Source: Candidatus Omnitrophota bacterium (GTDB lineage Bacteria; Omnitrophota; Omnitrophia; Omnitrophales; Aquincolibacteriaceae). From it: a stretch of 46,149 nucleotides of DNA. Positions 1-8,191 of the stretch are shown piece by piece (within the stretch, counting starts at the first letter, position 1; each line of letters begins with the position of its first letter). The notes under the pieces are model-generated. The model searched no databases. It had not been told where the DNA came from and worked only from the letters and a program-made list of their open reading frames with translations. Both the position numbers and the translations under genes were made by a program. The stretch is taken from contig JACPXL010000018.1 in NCBI GenBank assembly GCA_016196555.1, positions 1-46,149 on the forward strand. The letters run 5' to 3'.

Positions 1-1440
1 GTGCGGGGAAATAGTGTCGATATTTTTCCTTCTTATGGAGAAAATCCCCATCGCGTGGAATTTGAATTGGATTCGATTTTGCGCATTACCATGCTCGACA
101 GGGTTAAATTCAATCCGCTGCGTGAACTGGATCGTCTGGCCCTTTATCCGGCCAAGCATTTTGTGACCCCTTCCCACCGGCTTGAGAAAGCCCTTCAGGG
201 TATTCAGGAAGAAATGGTCTGGCGCGTGAAAGAGTTGACCTTGCAGAATAAAGATATCGAAGCCAAGCGGCTTGAATCCCGGACCCGTTATGATTTGGAA
301 ATGCTGCGCGAAGTGGGGTATTGCTCCGGCGTGGAAAATTATTCGCGCCATCTTTCCGGCCGCGGGGCGGGGTCCACGCCCTACACGTTGATCGATTATT
401 TTCCGAAAGATTTTCTGATCATCATTGATGAATCCCATCAAAGCCTTCCGCAAATCCGCGGCATGTATCACGGCGACCTCTCGCGCAAAAAAGTATTGGT
501 TGAGCATGGATTTCGTCTTCCTTCGGCGCTTGATAACCGTCCGCTCAAATTCGCGGAATTTGAAAAGAAAGCCAGGCAAGTTCTGTATGTTTCCGCGACG
601 CCGGGAGAATATGAAATGCAGCGTGCTGAAAACTATGCCGAGCAAATCATTCGTCCGACGGGATTGACGGACCCGGAAATCGAAGTCCGAAAAACCGAAG
701 GTCAAATTGATGATCTCATTGGTGAAATTAAGGCCCGCGCAAAAAAGAACGAACGCGTTTTAATTACAACGCTAACTAAAAAAATGGCCGAAGATTTGAG
801 CCGCTATCTGCGTGAAGTGGGAATCAAGGTGAATTATCTTCATTCGGAATTCGATGCCTTTGAAAGAATGGAAATACTGCGGGATTTGAGGCTGCAAAAA
901 TATGATTGCGTGATTGGCGTCAACCTTTTGCGGGAGGGCCTGGATTTGCCCGAGGTTTCGATGGTGATTGTTCTCGACGCAGACAAAGAGGGTTTTTTGC
1001 GAAGCGATGTTTCGCTGATTCAAATTGCGGGCCGTGCGGCACGCCATGTGAATGGCAAAGTCATTATGTACGGGGACAAAGTGACGGACTCAATAAAGCG
1101 CGCCATTCAGGAAACCGAACGCCGCCGGAAAATTCAGGAACAGTACAATCGCACGCACGGAATAACTCCGACCTCCATTCAAAAGGACATTCGAGAGGGG
1201 ATTGAGAAATGGAAGAGTGCCGAAGAATTTGTGACGGAGGTGGTGGGAGAAAACCGGAAGGAATATGAAACTAAAACTTACCTTTCTTTTCTCAAAAGCC
1301 GGATGGAACAGGCCTCCCGGGCCCTGGAATTTGACAAAGCGGCCCGTTACCGCGACGAAATCCGCAAAATTGAAAGCAAAGAAGGAATCAAAGACAGTAT
1401 TTTGGCGGAATATAAAACAAAAAAGCCCGATCGGACGTAA
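1..1440 (+). CDS. uvrB: UvrABC excision nuclease subunit B, 3' part
   Basis: This is the C-terminal 480 or so codons of UvrB, the helicase-like damage-verification subunit of nucleotide excision repair. UvrB is loaded by UvrA and recruits UvrC. The family is usually about 660-670 residues, so roughly 185 N-terminal residues, including Walker A, lie before the window. The GTG at position 1 is an internal valine in the conserved FxVRG segment, not a start. Visible motifs, numbered from position 1, are the DESH helicase motif (about 143-146) and YHGDLSRK. Next come the motif V/VI block (NLLREGLDLPEVS, then QIAGRAARH), the RRRKIQEQYNRTHGITP signature, and a C-terminal UVR helical hairpin from about residue 430 (YLSFLKSRMEQA) that contacts UvrC. 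The frame is open to the TAA at 1438. The next gene has its own promoter. Confidence 0.97.
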   Translation: MRGNSVDIFPSYGENPHRVEFELDSILRITMLDRVKFNPLRELDRLALYPAKHFVTPSHRLEKALQGIQEEMVWRVKELTLQNKDIEAKRLESRTRYDLEMLREVGYCSGVENYSRHLSGRGAGSTPYTLIDYFPKDFLIIIDESHQSLPQIRGMYHGDLSRKKVLVEHGFRLPSALDNRPLKFAEFEKKARQVLYVSATPGEYEMQRAENYAEQIIRPTGLTDPEIEVRKTEGQIDDLIGEIKARAKKNERVLITTLTKKMAEDLSRYLREVGIKVNYLHSEFDAFERMEILRDLRLQKYDCVIGVNLLREGLDLPEVSMVIVLDADKEGFLRSDVSLIQIAGRAARHVNGKVIMYGDKVTDSIKRAIQETERRRKIQEQYNRTHGITPTSIQKDIREGIEKWKSAEEFVTEVVGENRKEYETKTYLSFLKSRMEQASRALEFDKAARYRDEIRKIESKEGIKDSILAEYKTKKPDRT

Positions 1441-1446
1441 ATTAAA

Positions 1447-1476
1447 TTGACAGTATCTCGATCATCACCCTATAAT
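1447..1476 (+). promoter_or_regulatory. Sigma-70-type promoter of the aldolase gene
   Basis: A perfect -35 (TTGACA, 1447-1452) and a perfect -10 (TATAAT, 1471-1476) are separated by 18 nt. The expected transcription start is 1483-1484, which coincides with the ATG at 1484. The downstream message would therefore have no 5' leader. The site begins 7 nt after the uvrB stop codon. Confidence 0.75.
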
Positions 1477-1483
1477 TTATCCC

Positions 1484-2122
1484 ATGGACCAATCCCTCAA
1501 ATGGTTTGAGGAACATAAACTCGTTGCCCTGATTCGTTCCAGTTCTGCCGATGATGCCGAAGCAATGATCAAAGCCGCCATGGACGGCGGATTTCATCTT
1601 TTCGAAATTTCCATGCAAACCACTCAAGTCATTCGTCTTCTCGAAACTTATTCCAAAAAGGAAGGTTATCTTTTTGGCGCCGGTGCCGTCATTGACGGAG
1701 AAATGGCCCAGCGTGCCATTAAGGCCGGTGCGCGGTTTATTTCGAGTCATTACACCGATCGCGATGTGATCAGCGTCGCAAAAAATAATGATGTCTTCGT
1801 GATTCAAGGAGCATTGACCCCCACCGAAGCCGTGAATGCTTATCAATTAGGTGCGGACCTGATCAAGATTTATCCTGCGGATACAGCCGGCGGTCCTGCC
1901 TTCATGAAGTCTCTGCGCGGCCCTCTTCCATTTTTGAAATTGGTAGCAGCCGGCGGTGTGACCATGGAGAATGCCTGGGACTATTTGAAATACTGTACTT
2001 CCGTTCATCTTGGAAAAGCGATTTTCGATAAAGCCCTGATGCGGGGCAATCATTGGACTGAAATAGCAGAACGGGCCCGCCAATTCATCCAGAAGCTGGA
2101 AGCCTCGAAAGTCTCTAAGTAA
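1484..2122 (+). CDS. KDPG/KDPGal-type aldolase (Eda family)
   Basis: The 212-residue protein has the length and fold signature of class I 2-keto-3-deoxy-6-phosphogluconate aldolases, (beta/alpha)8 trimers that split a 2-keto-3-deoxy sugar phosphate into pyruvate and an aldehyde. The Schiff-base lysine is K128 in LIKIYPAD and the catalytic glutamate is E41 in FEISMQT. The C-terminal phosphate-binding AAGGV loop is at about 165-169. Several usual positions differ. The arginine that follows the catalytic Glu by four residues in E. coli Eda is Gln45; KDPGal aldolases have Asn there. The usual SPG and IPG loops read SSH and IQG. The substrate is therefore uncertain, and no edd or other Entner-Doudoroff gene is nearby, so I give no symbol. 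I chose the ATG because the N-terminus has normal length and the next Met is at residue 27. No Shine-Dalgarno precedes it, in line with a leaderless mRNA. Confidence 0.85.
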   Translation: MDQSLKWFEEHKLVALIRSSSADDAEAMIKAAMDGGFHLFEISMQTTQVIRLLETYSKKEGYLFGAGAVIDGEMAQRAIKAGARFISSHYTDRDVISVAKNNDVFVIQGALTPTEAVNAYQLGADLIKIYPADTAGGPAFMKSLRGPLPFLKLVAAGGVTMENAWDYLKYCTSVHLGKAIFDKALMRGNHWTEIAERARQFIQKLEASKVSK

Positions 2123-2173
2123 TTACTCCGCCTTAAATTACGGCCTTATTCAGGGTACCCGCCAGGCGCGTAA

Positions 2174-2201
2174 TTGACAATTCATTTTTCCTCGTTATAA
2201 T
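2174..2201 (+). promoter_or_regulatory. Consensus promoter of the ilv/leu/aro run
   Basis: TTGACA (2174-2179) and TATAAT (2196-2201) are separated by 16 nt. The predicted start is near 2208, giving an untranslated leader of about 42 nt before the ATG at 2250. The leader is too short for a classical ilv attenuator, and I see no branched-chain-rich leader peptide or T-box in it. This is the only strong promoter visible upstream of the overlapping chain that starts at 2250. Confidence 0.8.
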
Positions 2202-2249
2202 AACCACTGTCTTTTCAGGCAGTTACGTCAATCCTTACTAGGAAAATCC

Positions 2250-3059
2250 ATGACGCAAAAGATGTCGAAGAGGATTTTCACAATCCTCTTTTTTGTTTTT
2301 TTATTCTGTTCTTTGATAAATCAGGCCAAAGCGGACACTGTTTATGGAACCATTCCGACCGGCTTGATGGAACTTAAAGATTATAAGTATTCCGTTTATC
2401 TTTATGTTCCTCCGGCTTATGAGCCGGATAAGGATTATCCGCTTCTCATTGCCCTTGCTGGGGAAGGAGAGTCTCCGGAAAAAAACATGGAGTATTGGAT
2501 GAGCCTGGGCAAGAAACACAATGTCATTATTGTTTCGCCTGCGGCGCATTGGCCCGAAGACTTGCCTTATCAAATGGATCGGTGGCTGATTCAGTTGAAA
2601 GATGAAATTGCCCAGCGGTATCGCGTTTCACCCACAAAAACTTATTTGGTGGGAAAAAATGGCGGCGCCCACTACGCTTCCTATTTGGGAGTAAATTACC
2701 CGGATCAGTTTTCGGCGGTGGCCGCCTTGGGCGGGTCCTGGGTAGGAAAATATGAAAAGCTCATGCACCTTCGGTCCCGGCCGGAAGGACAAGTGCCGTT
2801 TCTAGTCATGACCCAGGGCGATCAGGTTGATTTCGTCAAAAAAACCGAGGCCTGGGCGTATGAATTTGAAAAAAAGGGATATCCTATTTATTTAAGAAGA
2901 ATCGGAGCTGACGAAGACGTAGCATCCGATGATTTCAAAAAACAAATTTTGGATTGGTTTGAAGAAAAAAGCGAGGATTGGCAATCCAAAGTTGCAAAAT
3001 CAAAGAAAACCTTCAGATCAAAATTTGACAAAGCGGTAAAGGATTTTTTCACTGTATGA
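2250..3059 (+). CDS. Secreted alpha/beta-hydrolase-fold protein, probably catalytically inactive
   Basis: The 269-residue protein has an N-terminal signal peptide: a basic start, a hydrophobic stretch at about 8-24, and likely cleavage after AKA near residue 28. The body resembles the feruloyl esterase/PHB depolymerase-like branch of alpha/beta hydrolases, with the strand VYLYVPPAY, then PLLIALAG, then a nucleophile-elbow segment TYLVGKNGGAH at 131-141. In active members the elbow is GxSxG; here it is G-K-N-G-G, so the nucleophile serine is Asn137. No convincing catalytic histidine is visible near the C-terminus, where the protein becomes lysine-rich. It may be a pseudo-enzyme with a binding role, though an unrelated mechanism cannot be excluded. 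The start has a promoter about 50 nt upstream and a weak AGGAAAA ribosome site. It ends in an ATGA overlap with ilvB, so the two are probably cotranscribed, with no clear functional link. Confidence 0.8.
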   Translation: MTQKMSKRIFTILFFVFLFCSLINQAKADTVYGTIPTGLMELKDYKYSVYLYVPPAYEPDKDYPLLIALAGEGESPEKNMEYWMSLGKKHNVIIVSPAAHWPEDLPYQMDRWLIQLKDEIAQRYRVSPTKTYLVGKNGGAHYASYLGVNYPDQFSAVAALGGSWVGKYEKLMHLRSRPEGQVPFLVMTQGDQVDFVKKTEAWAYEFEKKGYPIYLRRIGADEDVASDDFKKQILDWFEEKSEDWQSKVAKSKKTFRSKFDKAVKDFFTV

Positions 3060-4756
3060 AACTCACCGGCGCTAAAATCATGATTAAGTGTTTGGAAATG
3101 GAAGGTGTGGACTATGTTTTCGGCCTTCCCGGCGGGGCAATCCTGCCGACTTTCGATGCCCTCTACGATTCAAAATTGAAATTCATTCTTGTCCGCCACG
3201 AACAGGGAGCCGCTCATATGGCCGACGGTTATGGCCGCGCAACAGGCCGCCCCGGTGTTTGTCTGGTGACCTCAGGCCCGGGAGCGACCAATACAGTCAC
3301 CGGACTTGCCACCGCTTATATGGATTCAGTGCCCGTGGTTTGCATTACGGGACAAGTGGCCACGCATGCCATTGGGTCCGATGCTTTTCAGGAAGCCGAT
3401 GTTGTGGGCATTACTCGTCCTGTCACTAAGCACAATTTCCTCATTAAAAACGTTAAAGATATTACACGGGTTATGCGCGAAGCTTTTTACATTGCTTCGA
3501 CTGGAAGACCCGGTCCGGTACTGGTTGATTTTCCTGTGGATGTGAGCCGCGCAGAAACCGAATTTGAATGGCCGGAAGAAGTTTATATACGCAGTTACCG
3601 TCCTCCTGTTTTTAACAACGGAACCATGCCACAAATCAGCAAAGATCAAATTAAGAGCGCTGCCGAAGCCATCATGAAAGCCAAAAAACCTTGCCTGTAT
3701 GTTGGCGGAGGCGCCGTGGTTTCCGGAGCAAGCAAAGAACTTTTAGAATTAGTTAATAAAACGGGAATTCCGGTTACCACGACTGTTTTGGGACTTGGTA
3801 TTTTCCCGGAAACTCACCCGTCATCTCTCAGAATGCTCGGCATGCATGGAACCCATTATGCGAATTACTCGGTCCAGAATTCCGATGTGTTGATTGCGGT
3901 TGGCGCACGTTTTGACGATCGCGTGACCGGCAAAATCGATATGTTCGCGCCGAATGCAAAAATCGTTCACATCGATATTGATCCGGCTTCCATTTCCAAA
4001 GTGGTGAAAGTGCATTATCCCATTATTGGGGATGTGAGGTCCGTTTTGAAAGAATTGAATAAATCGGTCGGTGATTTACGGCCGCAAATTAAAGATTGGC
4101 TCGAGCAAATCGAGGGTTGGAAAAAGAAACATCCGCTTAAATACAATCAAACCGGTTCCGACATTCGCCAAGAATATGTGATTGAACAAATCGGCGAAGT
4201 GACTAAACATAAAGCCTTAGTCACCACGGGAGTCGGCCAGCATCAAATGTGGACGGCGCAATGGTATGGTTTTAACTCACCCCGCAGCATGATTACATCC
4301 GGAGGGCTTGGAACCATGGGTTTTGGTTTTCCTTCAGCCATCGGCGTGCAGCTGGCAAGACCTGGCGAAACGGTGATTTGCATTGATGGAGACGGCTCGT
4401 TTCAAATGACGATGTGTGAACTTGTGACGGCCGCTTATTACAAAATTCCCGTAAAACTTTTCATTATGGATAATGCCCATCACGGCATGGTGCGCCAATG
4501 GCAGGAACTTTTTTATAAGAAACGTTATTCCGCCAGTCAGCTCGGTCCGTCAAATCCGGACTTTGTGAAACTTGCCGAAGCGACCGGAGTGCATGCCATC
4601 CGGGTCAGTCAAAAAGAAGAAGTGGTTCCCGCGATTGAAAAAGCACTGGCCCATCCGGGTCCCGTGTTAGTGCACGTTTTGGTCGCAAAATCCGATAATG
4701 TTTATCCGATGGTTCCCGCAGGCCACGCTCTCGATCAAGTGATGGACATGGCATAA
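3056..4756 (+). CDS. ilvB: Acetolactate synthase, large catalytic subunit
   Basis: This ThDP-dependent enzyme condenses two pyruvates to acetolactate, or pyruvate with 2-ketobutyrate, as the first common step of valine, leucine and isoleucine synthesis. The 566-residue length is normal. The N-terminal pyrimidine-binding domain carries the catalytic Glu49 in RHEQGAAHMADGYG, preceded by FGLPGGAI. The central FAD/DHAP-like domain spans about 190-330. The C-terminal domain holds the ThDP/Mg motif starting with GDGS at 445-448 and its downstream Asn in MDNAHHGMVRQWQ. The ATG overlaps the preceding stop (ATGA), so translation is probably coupled. The regulatory subunit ilvN follows after 24 nt with a good AAGGAG site. 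Confidence 0.97.
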   Translation: MKLTGAKIMIKCLEMEGVDYVFGLPGGAILPTFDALYDSKLKFILVRHEQGAAHMADGYGRATGRPGVCLVTSGPGATNTVTGLATAYMDSVPVVCITGQVATHAIGSDAFQEADVVGITRPVTKHNFLIKNVKDITRVMREAFYIASTGRPGPVLVDFPVDVSRAETEFEWPEEVYIRSYRPPVFNNGTMPQISKDQIKSAAEAIMKAKKPCLYVGGGAVVSGASKELLELVNKTGIPVTTTVLGLGIFPETHPSSLRMLGMHGTHYANYSVQNSDVLIAVGARFDDRVTGKIDMFAPNAKIVHIDIDPASISKVVKVHYPIIGDVRSVLKELNKSVGDLRPQIKDWLEQIEGWKKKHPLKYNQTGSDIRQEYVIEQIGEVTKHKALVTTGVGQHQMWTAQWYGFNSPRSMITSGGLGTMGFGFPSAIGVQLARPGETVICIDGDGSFQMTMCELVTAAYYKIPVKLFIMDNAHHGMVRQWQELFYKKRYSASQLGPSNPDFVKLAEATGVHAIRVSQKEEVVPAIEKALAHPGPVLVHVLVAKSDNVYPMVPAGHALDQVMDMA

Positions 4757-4780
4757 TCCCTTTATGGGCAAGGAGATTTT

Positions 4781-5344
4781 ATGAAACATACAATTTCGGT
4801 CATGGTAGAAAATCATTTCGGCGTTCTGGCGCATGTGGCAGGTCTTTTTTCTGCGCGCGGTTTTAATATCGACAGCCTCACCGTCGGAGAAACCCAGGAC
4901 CCCACCGTGTCACGCATGACCATCACAGTGACCGGAGATGACCGTATTGTTGAACAAATTGTTAAACAGCTCGATAAGCTCATTGATGTCATCAAGGTGG
5001 AAGACATCACCAACGATGAATTGATCGAACGGGAACTCGTTCTCGTTAAAGTTGGGGCGGAACAGAACACCCGCAATGATGTGATGCAAGTCGTGAACAC
5101 CTTCCGTGCCAAGGTCGTGGACGTCAATCCCAAATCGCTTACCATTGAAGTCACAGGTGGAGAGGGAAAAATTGACGCCATGCTTGAACTCCTGCGTCCC
5201 CTCGGCATTCTTGAGGTGGTTCGCACGGGAATGATCGCCATGGCGCGCCGTAAGGAACTCGAAGTTCCTCCGATCAAACCTCTGGCTTCGGCCAAAACGA
5301 AATCATCCAAACAAGCGCCCGCGAAAGTCAAAGCGGAAAAGTAA
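4781..5344 (+). CDS. ilvN: Acetolactate synthase, small regulatory subunit
   Basis: The 187-residue protein has an N-terminal ACT domain (residues 3 to about 75) with the typical [19 protein letters not shown] and FNIDSLTVG segments. The C-terminal ALS_ss_C domain spans about 85-160 ([16 protein letters not shown]). This subunit binds the IlvB dimer, raises its activity and gives feedback inhibition by valine. The last 25 residues are Lys/Ala-rich and extend past the usual end. AAGGAG lies 7 nt upstream of the ATG. The gap after the gene contains a palindromic repeat before ilvC. Confidence 0.96.
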   Translation: MKHTISVMVENHFGVLAHVAGLFSARGFNIDSLTVGETQDPTVSRMTITVTGDDRIVEQIVKQLDKLIDVIKVEDITNDELIERELVLVKVGAEQNTRNDVMQVVNTFRAKVVDVNPKSLTIEVTGGEGKIDAMLELLRPLGILEVVRTGMIAMARRKELEVPPIKPLASAKTKSSKQAPAKVKAEK

Positions 5345-5358
5345 CAGCGGGAACAATT

Positions 5359-5425
5359 GTCATTCCCGCAAGTTTTTGGCGGGAATCTAAAATTGATCCC
5401 CCGACTAAAGCATTCGGGGATGACA
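5359..5425 (+). repeat. Palindromic repeat between ilvN and ilvC
   Basis: A 67-bp element has matching outer ends (TGTCAT ... ATGACA) and two inner hairpins: ATTCCCGC/GCGGGAAT, and a CCCCCGA/TCGGGG pair. Layout and sequence resemble widely distributed extragenic palindromes with TGTCATTCCCGC ends. It is related in design, but not closely in core sequence, to the other elements of this window. It lies inside the ilv cluster and could act as an mRNA stabiliser or partial terminator; that role is inferred. Confidence 0.7.
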
Positions 5426-5475
5426 CTTATAGCCCTATTCGCTTCAATCAAAATAAAATCAAGAAAGGGTCAATC

Positions 5476-6519
5476 ATGGCAAAAATTTATTACGATCAAG
5501 ATGCGGATTTAAAACACCTTAAAGGAAAAAAAGTTGCGATTGTGGGCTACGGGATTCAGGGCCGCGGCCAGGGACTTAATCTCCGCGATTCCGGCGTGGA
5601 AGTCATTATCGCCCAAAGAAAAGGCGGAAAAAATTATGATCTCGCCATTGAGGATGGCTTTACTCCTGTGGAAGCCGATGAAGCGGCTCAAAAAGCGGAC
5701 ATTATTCAAATTCTCGCTCAGGACCATCTTCAAGGAGAAATTTACGAAAAGAGCATTGCCTCTCATCTGAAACCCGGCAAAGCGCTTTTATTTTCTCACG
5801 GTTTTAATATTCATTTCGGTTATATCAAACCGCCTAAGAATGTGGATGTTTACATGGTGGCGCCCAAAGGTCCAGGGGCCCTCGTGCGCACACAATTTCT
5901 CGAAGGCGGCGGTGTGCCGTGCCTTGTGGCGATTTATCAGGATGCGAGCGGTAATGCGTTGAAACTTGCGTTGGCCCATGCCAAAGCAATCGGCGGAACG
6001 CGCGCGGGCGTGATCGAAACCAATTTTAAAGAAGAAACCGAAACCGATCTTTTCGGCGAACAATCGGTCCTTTGCGGCGGCTTGAGCGAACTTATTCGCG
6101 CCGGCTACGAAACCTTGGTCCAGGCTGGTTATCAGCCTGAGATGGCCTATTTCGAATGCCTGCATGAAGTGAAGCTGATTGTCGATGCAATTTTTGTCCA
6201 TGGAATCAGCGGCATGCATCGCCGTGTTTCCGATACGGCCGAATATGGAGACTATACCCGCGGCAAACGAATTATCACGGATGCGACTCGGGCTGAGATG
6301 AAAAAAATCCTAAAAGAAATTCAATCCGGTGATTTTGCGCGTGAATGGATTTCGGAAAATAAAAAAGGCCGGCCGCTTTACAATAAACTCCGTGATGAAT
6401 GTGATAATCATCCCGTGGAAAAAGTCGGTGCGGAACTCCGCAGTATGATGCACTGGATTCAAGGCGCGAACGCAAAGCCTGCTGCGGACAAAAAATCAAA
6501 AGCGAAAGTAGGGAGTTAA
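5476..6519 (+). CDS. ilvC: Ketol-acid reductoisomerase, class I
   Basis: This enzyme converts acetolactate or acetohydroxybutyrate to the dihydroxy acid, with Mg2+ and NAD(P)H. The 347-residue length is that of the short class I enzymes. The N-terminal Rossmann domain has GYGIQG at 24-29, where many homologues have GYGSQG followed by H and here it is followed by Arg. The C-terminal knotted domain shows metal-binding segments [13 protein letters not shown] and [12 protein letters not shown] and the [18 protein letters not shown] block. The C-terminus adds about 15 Lys/Ala-rich residues. The start has an AAGAAAGGG site 8 nt upstream. The preceding gap holds a palindromic repeat. A dihydroxyacid dehydratase (ilvD) is not in the window. 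Confidence 0.97.
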   Translation: MAKIYYDQDADLKHLKGKKVAIVGYGIQGRGQGLNLRDSGVEVIIAQRKGGKNYDLAIEDGFTPVEADEAAQKADIIQILAQDHLQGEIYEKSIASHLKPGKALLFSHGFNIHFGYIKPPKNVDVYMVAPKGPGALVRTQFLEGGGVPCLVAIYQDASGNALKLALAHAKAIGGTRAGVIETNFKEETETDLFGEQSVLCGGLSELIRAGYETLVQAGYQPEMAYFECLHEVKLIVDAIFVHGISGMHRRVSDTAEYGDYTRGKRIITDATRAEMKKILKEIQSGDFAREWISENKKGRPLYNKLRDECDNHPVEKVGAELRSMMHWIQGANAKPAADKKSKAKVGS

Positions 6520-6530
6520 CCTTCCAGTAC

Positions 6531-6625
6531 GTCATTCTGAGGCCGTAGCTTAGGCCGTCCCACAGGGACTGTCCCTTTGGGACGAAGAATCTCGTAATGA
6601 GATCCTTCGCTACGCTCAGGATGAC
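6531..6625 (+). repeat. Dispersed palindromic repeat, copy 1 of the GTCAT family
   Basis: The 95-bp element starts GTCATTCTGAG and ends with its near-complement CTCAGGATGAC. Inside are GTCCC/GGGAC hairpins, and positions 6541-6571 are identical to 12863-12893. It fills almost the whole ilvC-leuA gap, and the leuA Shine-Dalgarno (GGGAG, 6626-6630) directly abuts its right end. Confidence 0.85.
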
Positions 6626-6637
6626 GGGAGCTAAGCT

Positions 6638-8191
6638 ATGTCCGACAAAAAAAGAAAAATTTATATTTTTGACACCACGCTTCGTGACGGAGAGCAATCT
6701 CCGGGAGCTTCGCTCACGCCTGATGAAAAACTCAAAATTGCCAAGCAGCTTGAGAAACTCAATGTTGACGTGATTGAAGCGGGATTCCCTGCATCAAGCC
6801 CTGGTGAAATGCAGGCGGTCCGTATGATTTCCGAAGTGGTCAAAAAGCCCGTGATCTGCGGTCTTTCCCGCATGATGCCTTCGGACATTGATGCCTGCCG
6901 CCGTGCCTTGGAACCGGCCCGCCGCAAAAGGCTTCATGTCTTTTTGGCCACTTCCCAGATTCACCGGCAATACAAATTAAAAAAGGGCAAAAAGGAAATT
7001 CTCGAAATGGCGGCGCAAAATATACGGTCTGCCAAAAAAGATTTTCAGCAAATCGAATTTTCTCCGGAAGATGCTTCACGAACGGAGCCGAAATTTTTAA
7101 CCGAAGCGGTGCGTGCGGCCATTGATGCTGGCGCGACATCCATCAATATTCCGGACACTGTCGGCTACACTGTTCCGCAGGAATTTTCCGACCTGATTTA
7201 TTTTTTAATCAAAAAAAATCCAGAACTTGGGAAAAGCGTAATTTTATCGGTTCATTGCCACAACGATTTAGGGCTCGCCGTCGCGAATTCTTTGGCCGCG
7301 GTTTTGGCAGGTGCCAATCAGGTGGAATGCACGATCAACGGCATCGGCGAACGGGCGGGGAATGCTTCGCTGGAAGAAATCGCCATGGCGCTTGATACGC
7401 GCAAGGATTTCGTCGATTGTTACACCGACATTGTATTCAAAGAAATTATGAAGAGCTCGCGTTTAGTTTCGCATTTGACCGGCATGGTGGTCCAGCCCAA
7501 CAAAGCGATTGTAGGGCGCAATGCCTTTTCACATGAATCCGGCATTCATCAAGACGGCGTTTTGAAAAAACGGCAGACTTATGAAATCATTGATCCGAAA
7601 AGAATCGGACTTTCCGGAAGCCAGCTCATTTTAGGGAAACTTTCCGGCCGGCATGCTTTCAATGAACGTGTGCAGAAATTGGGATTTCGCTTGAATGAAT
7701 CCGAATTGGGTCAGGCCTTCCGCCGTTTTAAGGAACTTGCGGACAAGAAAAAATATGTTTTCGATGAGGATATCGAAGCTATTTTGGAAGAAAATCTTGC
7801 CATGGTCCCCGAAACGTGGAAGCTCGATCATATTCGTATTACCAGTGAAAGCGGCAAACCGGCCCATGCTTCGATTCGCTTAACGTTTAAAGGAAAAAGC
7901 CGGGAAGCGGTTTCGGAAGGTGACGGTCCGGTCGATGCAGGCTATAAGGCGATTGAAAAAATTGTTAATTCCGGCGCCCGTGTGGTCCATTACGGCATTC
8001 AGTCTGTGACGGGCGGCAAAGATGCTTTGGGAGAAGTTGTCGTCAAGTTGATTGTCGCCGGCCGCGAAGTGACGGGCCGTGGAACAAGCACGGATATTAT
8101 TGAGGCCAGTATCAAAGCCTATCTTTTTGCATTGAATAAAATTTCCTCCCATATTCTTCCCGAGGAAACTCAAGAACACTCACCGGTGTGA
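6638..8191 (+). CDS. leuA: 2-isopropylmalate synthase
   Basis: This enzyme condenses 2-ketoisovalerate with acetyl-CoA, the first committed step of leucine synthesis. The 517-residue length fits the bacterial type. The N-terminal TIM barrel has the metal-binding [13 protein letters not shown] start (D12), the [12 protein letters not shown] motif (206 onward) and [15 protein letters not shown] linker region ([15 protein letters not shown]) follows. The C-terminal LeuA regulatory domain, about 385-505, ends in [13 protein letters not shown] and normally binds leucine for feedback inhibition. A homocitrate or citramalate synthase is less likely because of length and motif agreement. leuBCD are not in the window. 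The GGGAG site is 7 nt upstream, immediately after a repeat. Confidence 0.95.
   Translation: MSDKKRKIYIFDTTLRDGEQSPGASLTPDEKLKIAKQLEKLNVDVIEAGFPASSPGEMQAVRMISEVVKKPVICGLSRMMPSDIDACRRALEPARRKRLHVFLATSQIHRQYKLKKGKKEILEMAAQNIRSAKKDFQQIEFSPEDASRTEPKFLTEAVRAAIDAGATSINIPDTVGYTVPQEFSDLIYFLIKKNPELGKSVILSVHCHNDLGLAVANSLAAVLAGANQVECTINGIGERAGNASLEEIAMALDTRKDFVDCYTDIVFKEIMKSSRLVSHLTGMVVQPNKAIVGRNAFSHESGIHQDGVLKKRQTYEIIDPKRIGLSGSQLILGKLSGRHAFNERVQKLGFRLNESELGQAFRRFKELADKKKYVFDEDIEAILEENLAMVPETWKLDHIRITSESGKPAHASIRLTFKGKSREAVSEGDGPVDAGYKAIEKIVNSGARVVHYGIQSVTGGKDALGEVVVKLIVAGREVTGRGTSTDIIEASIKAYLFALNKISSHILPEETQEHSPV

Noticed and set aside
2202-2249. Attenuator or leader peptide for the ilv operon
   Set aside because: The leader is only about 42 nt, has no open frame rich in Val, Leu or Ile, and shows only a 4-bp stem.
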